Below, one piece after another: positions 1 to 5,236 of a DNA stretch of 5,236 nt. Both the position numbers and the translations under genes were made by a program. The notes below the pieces were generated by a model that saw only the letters and a program-made list of their open reading frames with translations, did not search any database and had not been told where the DNA came from. Source of the stretch: Bacilli bacterium (lineage in GTDB: Bacteria; Bacillota_I; Bacilli_A; RFN20; CAG-826). The stretch spans positions 1 through 5,236 of the forward strand of contig JAFXLR010000098.1 in assembly GCA_017531065.1 (NCBI GenBank), given 5' to 3'. How positions within the stretch are numbered: position 1 is the first letter of the stretch; every line of letters starts with the position of its first letter.

Positions 1-1
1 A

Positions 2-2968
2 ATCCCTCTTGCCTATTATTTTGAGAACAAAATCCTTTTATGGGTGAGTTTTGGCGTCCTCCTCGTCTCCGCTTTGACGATCGCGATCATCATTATCCAT
101 TTGAGCTTAGATTACACGAGGATGTCCGCAAAGCTCGCCAAAGACATCAGCTCTCAGATTAGGAGCTTCGCCGACGGCAACTTCATGACGGTCAATAAGG
201 ATTATGACACGGTCTTCCCGGCTTTCACCGAGATTCAGCAGCAGATGAACCAAGCCATCGCCGACTATTCGAACTACCGTCTTGTCTATGTTGGAAAAGC
301 AAGCGACGAAAGCGTTAACAGAGACATCGAACAAGGCCTCGTCTATGACAAAGACACATTCAACGAGATCTTAAAGAAAGAAGTTCAGAAGAACGATTCG
401 TATCGAAGCGCCCTCCTTTTGATCTCCCTGAAAGGAGCGAAGACTTATGAAGACAAAGACTTCGAAGCCCTCACTTCCAAAGTGAGAGAAACCTTCCCGC
501 ATTCGATGCTTGGAAAATATGACGACACAACTCTTGCCGTCTATCTCTTCAGTGTCGAATCCTTCCTCGGTTTAGAGACGATTTGCGAGGGATTTGTCAC
601 GAATTTCAATGTTCTCAAGATCTCAGAATCAACAAGCAGAGAAAGCTTCATCCACGCTAAGATCGGTGGAGCCATCTATCCATATTGCTCCCTCAATAAC
701 TTCCTTGATGAAGCCGAAAAAGCCCTCAAAGAAGAAGGGGAGGTCAATCTTAGCTACGGCATCAAAGACGTCTATTATCCTCACCGCATTCTTAGCGAAT
801 CTTCTAAGCGTATCCTCTTCCTCGCTAACTTCGAGAAGTGGGAATACGAGATCAAACACGCCAAAGACTACGCTGGTGAGATCGAAGCCCTTAAGAACGC
901 CATTCAGTGGCTTATGACCCAAAGCGATTTCGAAGTCGCCGGTGTCTATGAATATGGCGACAAGACAAAAGACTATCGTCTCCTCTTTGAGACTTCCCGT
1001 ATTGAAGGCACAAGAGGCTTCTCCCGTTTCGGAAGCATCCTGACCCCATCCTTCGTCGGTCAGTTCGTCCAAGAAGCAAAGAAAGACACCATGTTTGTTG
1101 GCAACGCCCGTCAAGACCTTCCAAAAGACCTTGCTGAGCCAATCCTCTCTCTAGGTATGGAATCTTTCTTCATCGCCGCTCTTGATTCCCCAAATAACGA
1201 ATACGGCTTCATCTACATGCTTTCCCCAAATAAGAGAAGTGGCACCTCGATCTCTTCGAAAGAAGACTTCATGACCGCTGTATCCTTCCTTAGCAACATG
1301 CTTATCGGTAACATCCTCTCTAAGAGGGATGACTCATTGCATGATCTTCTTGATAACTTAGCCTCTAGAACGAGCAGATTCTTATATTCCGTTGACCGTC
1401 CAACTCACACGATCACCTACATGAGCGATAACCTTAAGCACGCTTTCCCGGGCGCTCACGAAGGAGATATCTGCTACAAAGTCTTAAGAACCGGACACGA
1501 TAAGCCATGTAGCCATTGCCCTCTTAGATATGGCGCCGATCACCGTGTCATCCCATCAATCGGTCCATCTGAATCCCAAATCTCCATTCTCCAGTACCGT
1601 GGAGCGAATAACGACGAATCGACCATCATGATCGAACGCGGCACCACCCAAGGCCTTGTGGCAGGCAGCCATCTCGTCGACGATTCCCTCCTCATCAAGA
1701 ACGCCCAAGCGCTTTCCATCGACGTCAACCGCGAGCTCAAAGCCAAGACCGCCCGTGGTTATATCGTCTCTTGCTCGCTTATCGACTATGAGGCCGCTTT
1801 AAGAGAGTTACCTCAGTCCGATGCGAACTCACTCATGTCTAGTATCGTCGCTAACTTCCAGGATGCTGGTTATGGCGAACTCCTTTATAGGTTTGATACC
1901 TATAGCCTCAGCTTCCTCTTAAAGGGCTACACGAAGATCAAGATGATGGACTTCGTCGAAGAAGCGGCGGAGATCCTTTCCCATCCTCTTGAAGCAAGGG
2001 AATATAGGTATAACGCCAACTACGCTTTCTGCGCCGTTGCCTATCCTTCTGAAATCGTCACCACGAAACAAATGGCCCAGACCATCAAAGATGAGCTTAT
2101 CCGTAGTGAGAAGACCTATGGCCCAGGCTATGTCGTTGAGGTCGCTAACCGTCACCCAAGAAAAGCCCTCAGAAGCGAATACATCCTTGATATCTTGCAA
2201 GCTACCCTTGATGCCGACGCTCTCCCGATCCTCACTCAGCCAATCGTCGATTGCGGCACGCTCAAAGTCATCGGCGGCGATATCCGTTCCGCTCTTTATG
2301 GACGTGACAAACTCCCAATCGCCCCACGTGAATTCATTCCTATCGCGAACAAAGAGAAACTCGTCTCCCGCGTCGATATCGGCGCCATCTCAATGATGGG
2401 TCAGCTCTATAGCCTCTATGGCTCAGGCATCTTCAAAGCAGTAGGTGTCAAATCCCTTTCGATGTATCTTTCTATCGACTCCATCAAGGATCCAGAGTTC
2501 CCAGAGAAGGTCAAATCGATTCTCGAAAGGAACCGTTTCCCTCGCGAATTCATGCATCTTGAAATCAATAGCTCCTTCTTCCTAGATGAAGAAGAGGCCC
2601 TAAGGAAGGTCATCTCTGAGCTCACTCCACTTGGTGTTGTCTTCGAATGCGTCGACCACACCCCAGACAAGACGCCTCTTGAGGTCCTTAAGTCATTTGG
2701 CATCCACATCATCAAGACGGAGAGATCCCTCATCTGGAATGCTGCGATGAATGAGAATGAGCTCGCTAACTTCTCACGCTTCCTTGATGCCGCGATGAGA
2801 AACGACTTCGATATCTACGTCACCGGTATTGAAAGCGCAGAGCAAAGGGATCTTGCCATCTCTCTTGGCGCCAAAGGTCTTGAAGGTTACTTATTCGGAC
2901 GTCCAATGACAGAAGAAGACTTCATCAAGGCTCTTAACTACGGCAGCAAGAACATCGAAGCCAAATAA
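2..2968 (+). CDS. Membrane-anchored GGDEF-GAF-PAS-GGDEF-EAL protein with degenerate catalytic domains (5' partial)
   Basis: The frame is open to the window edge, so the N terminus is missing. A GTG at 44 is an internal Val, because residues encoded from base 2 continue a hydrophobic membrane segment. Numbering from base 44: TM helix about 1-20; linker 21-85; degenerate GGDEF about 101-240 (KYDDTTLAVYLF in place of RxGGDEFxxLL, followed by the usual IGGAIYP and AEKALKEEG tail); GAF-like about 279-430; PAS-like about 431-540 with C477, C489 and C492; second degenerate GGDEF about 553-705 (RFDTYSLSFLL); EAL-type domain about 713-968. In the EAL domain the EAL motif reads DIR (746-748), the conserved Asn is Y808, the DD pair is V870-D871, AEGVE is VTGIE and QGY is EGY; K891 is kept. 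Family knowledge: such domains make or break c-di-GMP. Inference: a catalytically dead receptor or scaffold responding to a signal through GAF/PAS. The gene ends in TAA, with a terminator 24 bases downstream. Confidence 0.85.
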   Translation: MPLAYYFENKILLWVSFGVLLVSALTIAIIIIHLSLDYTRMSAKLAKDISSQIRSFADGNFMTVNKDYDTVFPAFTEIQQQMNQAIADYSNYRLVYVGKASDESVNRDIEQGLVYDKDTFNEILKKEVQKNDSYRSALLLISLKGAKTYEDKDFEALTSKVRETFPHSMLGKYDDTTLAVYLFSVESFLGLETICEGFVTNFNVLKISESTSRESFIHAKIGGAIYPYCSLNNFLDEAEKALKEEGEVNLSYGIKDVYYPHRILSESSKRILFLANFEKWEYEIKHAKDYAGEIEALKNAIQWLMTQSDFEVAGVYEYGDKTKDYRLLFETSRIEGTRGFSRFGSILTPSFVGQFVQEAKKDTMFVGNARQDLPKDLAEPILSLGMESFFIAALDSPNNEYGFIYMLSPNKRSGTSISSKEDFMTAVSFLSNMLIGNILSKRDDSLHDLLDNLASRTSRFLYSVDRPTHTITYMSDNLKHAFPGAHEGDICYKVLRTGHDKPCSHCPLRYGADHRVIPSIGPSESQISILQYRGANNDESTIMIERGTTQGLVAGSHLVDDSLLIKNAQALSIDVNRELKAKTARGYIVSCSLIDYEAALRELPQSDANSLMSSIVANFQDAGYGELLYRFDTYSLSFLLKGYTKIKMMDFVEEAAEILSHPLEAREYRYNANYAFCAVAYPSEIVTTKQMAQTIKDELIRSEKTYGPGYVVEVANRHPRKALRSEYILDILQATLDADALPILTQPIVDCGTLKVIGGDIRSALYGRDKLPIAPREFIPIANKEKLVSRVDIGAISMMGQLYSLYGSGIFKAVGVKSLSMYLSIDSIKDPEFPEKVKSILERNRFPREFMHLEINSSFFLDEEEALRKVISELTPLGVVFECVDHTPDKTPLEVLKSFGIHIIKTERSLIWNAAMNENELANFSRFLDAAMRNDFDIYVTGIESAEQRDLAISLGAKGLEGYLFGRPMTEEDFIKALNYGSKNIEAK

Positions 2969-3023
2969 CCCTAGCAAACCTTGCATGAAATTGCCCCTTA
3001 CTAAAGTAGTAGGGGGCTTTTTG
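2957..3023. repeat. Direct repeat copy 1 (3' tail of the signalling gene plus terminator)
   Basis: It matches 3765-3831 at 58 of 67 positions with no gaps by my count. It starts with GAAGCCAAATAA, the last three sense codons and stop of the upstream gene (Glu-Ala-Lys-stop), then a 23-base link, the terminator hairpin and its T run. The first 15 bases and the 24-base hairpin core are identical in both copies; the divergence is mostly in the 14 bases just before the hairpin. The start-to-start distance of the two copies is 808 bases. Confidence 0.85.
2993..3022 (+). terminator. Rho-independent terminator of the signalling gene
   Basis: GCCCCTTACTA pairs with TAGTAGGGGGC around a short AAG-centred loop. 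There are 10-11 base pairs including one G-T wobble, followed directly by TTTTT. It begins 24 bases after the TAA. No A tract precedes the hairpin, so it should work only in the forward direction. It separates the long signalling gene from the HTH cassette. Confidence 0.9.
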
Positions 3024-3046
3024 AGTAGTTTTAAGGTTCAATAAAA

Positions 3047-3076
3047 TAGACATTAACTAGTTGAATGACATATGAT
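3047..3076 (+). promoter_or_regulatory. Sigma-A-type promoter of the HTH cassette, likely leaderless
   Basis: A -35 box TAGACA (3047-3052, 5 of 6 to consensus) and a -10 box TATGAT (3071-3076, 5 of 6) are separated by 18 bases. Only six bases lie between the -10 and the ATG at 3083, so the expected transcription start falls on or next to the A of the start codon. No Shine-Dalgarno-like purine run is present. The promoter lies just after the first terminator, giving the cassette its own transcription. Confidence 0.65.
3055..3062. promoter_or_regulatory. Palindrome in the promoter spacer, candidate HTH operator
   Basis: AACTAGTT is a perfect 8-base palindrome lying wholly between the -35 and -10 boxes of the HTH gene promoter. 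XRE-family regulators of this size commonly repress their own promoter by binding such dyads as dimers. The site is short and could occur by chance, so autoregulation is inferred from its position only. Confidence 0.3.
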
Positions 3077-3082
3077 TAAGAT

Positions 3083-3535
3083 ATGGAAACGAAGCTTGAA
3101 CTCGGAAGAAGAATAAAGAATAAAAGGCTTGAACTGAATCTCAGGGTGAATGATGTCGCCAAAGAGGTCGGCATAGCCAGGGCAACCCTTTGGTCCATAG
3201 AAAATGGGAAGGGGAATTATTCTATCGACAGCCTTATTAAGTTGTTAGGGTTTTTGAATCTCTCTTTCGAAATTGGCTCCACCGAAGGTATTCCGAGTAG
3301 GAAGAGGGCCACAAGAGCAATTACCTTACTAGATAAAAAGGTTAACCGATTCATCGTCATGTGCGTTACCCAATATGCCGCCAGCGTGAACAAAAAACTA
3401 AATGAGACATATGCCGAGATGCTTGAAAAAGGGATAATCGATGAACTTACGGAAGATTATGAGGACATGCATGGAATGTCTATAGATATGATTAACGAAT
3501 ACATCCGCAAAAGACTATCGAATGGTGTTAAATGA
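3083..3535 (+). CDS. XRE-family HTH protein with DUF3791-like C-terminal half
   Basis: 150 residues. Residues about 5-60 form a lambda-repressor-type helix-turn-helix: LGRRIKNKRLE, then NDVAKEVGIARATLWSIENG as the turn and recognition helix, then SIDSLIKLLGFLNL. Residues about 87-145 (from NRFIVMCVTQYA to IDMINEYIRKRL) resemble DUF3791, a small helical domain often found in toxin-antitoxin-like loci beside DUF3990; I recognise this from pattern memory, not a search. The ATG at 3083 is chosen because the HTH begins directly after it and the promoter ends six bases upstream; there is no Shine-Dalgarno. The stop TGA overlaps the next gene's ATG, so the two are translationally coupled. Codon use differs from the upstream gene: Ile uses ATA, ATT and ATC about equally. 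Probable role (inferred): DNA-binding autoregulator or antitoxin-like component. Confidence 0.8.
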   Translation: METKLELGRRIKNKRLELNLRVNDVAKEVGIARATLWSIENGKGNYSIDSLIKLLGFLNLSFEIGSTEGIPSRKRATRAITLLDKKVNRFIVMCVTQYAASVNKKLNETYAEMLEKGIIDELTEDYEDMHGMSIDMINEYIRKRLSNGVK

Positions 3536-3759
3536 TGGAACACGCACTAGCTAAAACAATCCTTTCAGCCGACGTTATAGAGATGATTGCCAAAAAGCAC
3601 GGCCTGACTCTCAAAGAAGCTCGCGATTCCTTTTATGGTTCTGAAGTCGTCGATATGTTAGAAGACGATGAGACGGGTTTATATGGCGAATCGGCCCTCT
3701 ACCTTTTCTCTTTGTATGAGGATCGTCTCAAAAAAGCTGACAATTCGGATACCTTATAA
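3532..3759 (+). CDS. Small acidic partner protein of the HTH cassette, unknown function
   Basis: 75 residues, mostly predicted helical, without signal peptide or TM segment. Two Met codons open the frame (3532 and 3535). The first overlaps the preceding TGA as ATGA and the second directly follows it, and the sequence does not decide between them. The recognisable part is residues about 10-66: a helix with DVIEMIAKKHGLTLKEARDS, then SEVVDMLEDDETGLYGESA, then a short helix ending YEDRLKK. I recall similar small proteins next to XRE, DUF3791 and DUF3990 genes in Bacillota, but cannot name a family with certainty. No catalytic motif is visible, so it is unlikely to be an enzyme toxin. It is the last gene of the cassette, since a terminator follows 41 bases later. 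Likely role, by context only: part of an antitoxin-like or regulatory complex with the HTH protein. Confidence 0.7.
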   Translation: MMEHALAKTILSADVIEMIAKKHGLTLKEARDSFYGSEVVDMLEDDETGLYGESALYLFSLYEDRLKKADNSDTL

Positions 3760-3764
3760 ATCCT

Positions 3765-3831
3765 GAAGCCAAATAACCCCAGCAAATCCTTCTTGAATCA
3801 GCCCCTTACTAAAGTAGTAGGGGGTTTTTTG
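3765..3831. repeat. Direct repeat copy 2 (orphan gene tail plus terminator)
   Basis: This is the second copy of the 67-base repeat at 2957-3023. Here the GAAGCCAAATAA segment is not in the frame of the preceding gene, which already ended at 3759, so the gene-tail part is non-coding and reads as a relic. This favours duplication of the signalling gene's 3' end over independent evolution of two similar terminators. Confidence 0.85.
3801..3830 (+). terminator. Rho-independent terminator of the HTH cassette
   Basis: The 24-base hairpin core GCCCC...GGGGG is identical to the first terminator. Here the closing C is replaced by T and the T run is six long. It ends transcription of the HTH cassette 41 bases after its last stop codon and insulates the lipoprotein gene downstream. 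Confidence 0.9.
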
Positions 3832-3858
3832 CTATGGTTTTTCGTTAAGCGTTTATTG

Positions 3859-3864
3859 TAAAAT
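3859..3864 (+). promoter_or_regulatory. Putative -10 box of the lipoprotein gene, likely leaderless
   Basis: TAAAAT (5 of 6 to consensus) ends six bases before the ATG at 3871, the same geometry as the HTH promoter. No good -35 hexamer lies at 16-19 bases; only T-rich sequence is found around 3836-3843. No Shine-Dalgarno occurs in the 30 bases before the ATG. The identical -10 to ATG spacing is the main support. Confidence 0.45.
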
Positions 3865-3870
3865 CATCCT

Positions 3871-4860
3871 ATGAAGAAACGCCTCTTGCTTATCCCTCTT
3901 GTTTCAATGTTACTTTCAAGCTGCCTCCGTTTTCGTTTTGGCTGTGGCTTGGTCCATGACACTGAAACGGATGGTTATGTAAAAGAGGTGCAAATCGTCA
4001 ATCTGGCGGAGGATGACTACGACATCGCTGGCGACAAACTTGCCGTTCATTATTTCAATGAATACGAGGATGTTCCTTACGTAAGACTATGGGATTTCTT
4101 ATATGCCTTCAGAGGGTATTTCGACTATGGCAATTTCTCCTATGAAACGAGTTATGACGATGACATATTCACTTTGTATTACCGAGAATCCCATCCGATT
4201 GTTTTTAATAGCACGAGTAACACGATAAAGGCCGCTAGCTATTATGAATTCCTTTGGTGTTCCGCTGCAGCTTCTAGCACCAACTACAACGAACACTTAG
4301 AAAGAACGAACGACTTTTATGATAGAGACGCGACTTTTGAGATTGACCTCGATGATTACGGCTTCGAAGTCATAGATGGGTATCAGATGGTATGGCTGCC
4401 TCTCTTCGTCCTCAATACCCTTTTCTGCGCAACGGGTGGACTAAATCTCTTCTACAATGGGTCAAAGATCTTCGTCACCGCCACGGAAGTAAGGAACCTT
4501 CCTGAGTACTATAACTGTGTAGACAACAAGAAAATAGAGACCAAATCGATGAGAGAAGCTGCGGTCAATTCTCTTTGCTTCAACTTTGATGTTCTTTATG
4601 GCCTAAAAGAAGAGAAGGGCAATACGCATTTTGCTGATTATCTTGATAAGGACACTCTCGATAAACTCTATTCAACTGATTCATCGGAGAACTACTCCGC
4701 ATACAAGGATATCGTCTATAAGCAATTAGACGAACTCCATACGAGAATCGATCTCCCATCCTACTATTGCGATCCTGACTTAGCGAAAGTCACTAGAGAT
4801 GACTTCGGTGATTTCTATAGTGAGTTCTATGAAAGAAGAGATGTTCAGAAGGGATTATGA
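3871..4860 (+). CDS. S41-peptidase-like lipoprotein, N-terminal part, interrupted by in-frame TGA
   Basis: 329 residues. The start MKKRLLLIPLVSMLLSSC is a type II signal peptide with lipobox LSSC and lipidated Cys18, so the protein should be anchored on the outer face of the membrane. Residues about 55-205 look like paired beta-rich segments of the copper-amine-oxidase N-terminal kind (VPYVRLWDFLYAF, later GYQMVWLPLFVLNTLF and NLFYNGSKIFV). Residues about 230-300 (FNFDVLYGLKEEKG, then QLDELHTRIDLPSYY) match the helical N-terminal region of S41 peptidases, where an LDDxHS/T-type motif is usual. The frame stops at TGA 4858-4860, just before the peptidase core, but continues in the same frame to 5193 with similar codon use. 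The product as read lacks any catalytic region. Most likely a nonsense mutation or sequencing error split one gene; recoding is less likely. Proteolytic identity rests on the downstream fragment. Confidence 0.75.
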   Translation: MKKRLLLIPLVSMLLSSCLRFRFGCGLVHDTETDGYVKEVQIVNLAEDDYDIAGDKLAVHYFNEYEDVPYVRLWDFLYAFRGYFDYGNFSYETSYDDDIFTLYYRESHPIVFNSTSNTIKAASYYEFLWCSAAASSTNYNEHLERTNDFYDRDATFEIDLDDYGFEVIDGYQMVWLPLFVLNTLFCATGGLNLFYNGSKIFVTATEVRNLPEYYNCVDNKKIETKSMREAAVNSLCFNFDVLYGLKEEKGNTHFADYLDKDTLDKLYSTDSSENYSAYKDIVYKQLDELHTRIDLPSYYCDPDLAKVTRDDFGDFYSEFYERRDVQKGL

Positions 4861-4905
4861 GGGTCCGTTATCACGAGCACCGACGATGTAAGATTCGAAG
4901 GCGTC

Positions 4906-5193
4906 ATGGCCATCATCACCCTCGATTCTTTCGATGTAGGCACGATCTCGGAGATCTATGACCAAGATGGCAATGTGAAAGAAGACGCTTGGAAGCATGA
5001 TTCATATCACTACATGCATTACTGCATGAATCAGATTGAGAACCATGGAGGAATCAATAAGATCGTTCTTGATCTTAGCCTCAATGGCGGTGGCTCTTTG
5101 GCGGCCATGGAAAAAGTCGCTGGCTTTTTGACCGATGAGAAGATTCCTTTATCCACTTACGTCCGCATGTCGCGGGCAGTCAGTCCGCTGTAG
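4906..5193 (+). CDS. S41-peptidase core fragment, downstream of the TGA, 3' end foreign or truncated
   Basis: This is in the same frame as the lipoprotein: coding character resumes directly at 4861 (GSVITSTDDVRFEGV), so the Met at 4906 is probably an internal residue, not a true start. MAIITLDSFDVGT matches the S41 strand usually written GYIRIxSF, and INKIVLDLSLNGGGS (50-64 from this Met) matches the conserved VLDLRxNxGG stretch; the helix AAMEKVAGFLTD follows as expected. The catalytic Ser and Lys of S41 lie further downstream and are not in the window. After about STYVR (near 5160) the GC content jumps and the reading ends at TAG 5191-5193, so the last eight or so residues (MSRAVSPL) and this stop probably do not belong to the gene. 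No promoter or ribosome site precedes 4906. Confidence 0.6.
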   Translation: MAIITLDSFDVGTISEIYDQDGNVKEDAWKHDSYHYMHYCMNQIENHGGINKIVLDLSLNGGGSLAAMEKVAGFLTDEKIPLSTYVRMSRAVSPL

Positions 5194-5234
5194 CTCACCT
5201 CGTAGACCCGCCCTTGGTTCTCGGCGTCCAGGTC
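5160..5234 (-). other. High-GC terminal segment with an open reverse frame, possible foreign or chimeric sequence
   Basis: Bases 5165-5236 are about 65% GC by hand count, against about 47% for the preceding 60 bases. The reverse strand, read from 5234, is open for 25 codons (DLDAENQGRVYEVS, then YSGLTARDMRT) with about 21 of the first 24 codons ending in G or C, as in a high-GC genome. It meets TAA at 5157-5159, on the native-looking side. This looks like a scrap of another organism's gene joined at the contig end. A genuine reverse gene ending tail-to-tail here is possible but would overlap the S41 frame. Family not recognised. Confidence 0.35.
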
Positions 5235-5236
5235 GA

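Noticed and set aside
44..46. GTG as the start codon of the signalling protein
   Set aside because: The frame stays open to base 2 and encodes residues that extend the same membrane segment (FENKILLW before it), with no ribosome site before the GTG; the gene begins outside the window.
629..1114. 161-codon reverse-strand ORF, and other long ORFs overlapping the signalling gene
   Set aside because: They lie wholly within a gene with clear domain homology, lack recognisable domains, and arise from its C-rich third positions.
3533..3549. TGA read as Trp, which would extend the HTH protein by WWNTH to a TAG
   Set aside because: All nine Trp codons seen in the window are TGG, and the ATGA overlap with the next gene is a normal coupled stop-start.
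2957..3831. The two repeats as a CRISPR array or transposon inverted ends
   Set aside because: There are only two copies, in direct orientation, 808 bases apart and containing a terminator; there is no spacer periodicity, no inverted ends and no transposase.
4099..4296. 65-codon reverse ORF inside the lipoprotein gene
   Set aside because: It is a shadow of the forward gene, with no domain, promoter or ribosome site of its own.
4858..4905. Selenocysteine insertion at the in-frame TGA
   Set aside because: No convincing bacterial SECIS hairpin is seen just downstream; only weak pairing of GGT with ACC is possible, and S41 peptidases are not known selenoproteins.

Overview
This window looks like a fragment of a Bacillota genome. 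The best fit is an uncultured gut-type Bacilli or Erysipelotrichia-like lineage, but I infer this only from protein character and moderate GC; no marker gene is present. The standard genetic code fits: all nine Trp codons I found are TGG, and ORFs end in TAA, TGA or TAG. Both ends are cut: the first gene is open at base 1, and the last about 70 bases differ in composition from the rest, so this may be a whole short metagenomic contig.

Layout. (1) Bases 2-2968 hold the C-terminal 988 codons of a membrane-anchored multidomain signalling protein: TM helix, degenerate GGDEF, GAF, PAS-like segment with a CxnPCxxCP cluster, second degenerate GGDEF, degenerate EAL. Most c-di-GMP catalytic residues are lost. 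A strong terminator follows. (2) Bases 3083-3759 hold a two-gene cassette: an XRE-type HTH protein with a DUF3791-like C-terminal half, then a 75-residue partner overlapping it by 4 bases. It has its own promoter, a palindrome in the promoter spacer, its own terminator, and codon use unlike gene 1. (3) From 3871 runs a lipoprotein with the N-terminal architecture of an S41-family (tail-specific/C-terminal processing) peptidase. Its frame is broken by one in-frame TGA at 4858-4860 and continues into the S41 core until about base 5160, where the sequence changes character.

The most notable structure is a 67-bp direct repeat (58 of 67 positions identical, no gaps) that brackets the HTH cassette. 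Each copy carries the last three sense codons plus stop of the upstream signalling gene and the whole terminator. The cassette therefore sits inside a duplication of that gene's 3' tail, as expected of a small mobile or recombined module. Both complete promoters that I can place have the -10 hexamer ending 6 bases before the ATG, and no Shine-Dalgarno is seen at any start, which suggests leaderless transcripts.

Functional links between the three regions are not evident. The cassette resembles the antitoxin/regulator part of a toxin-antitoxin-like locus without a recognisable toxin.
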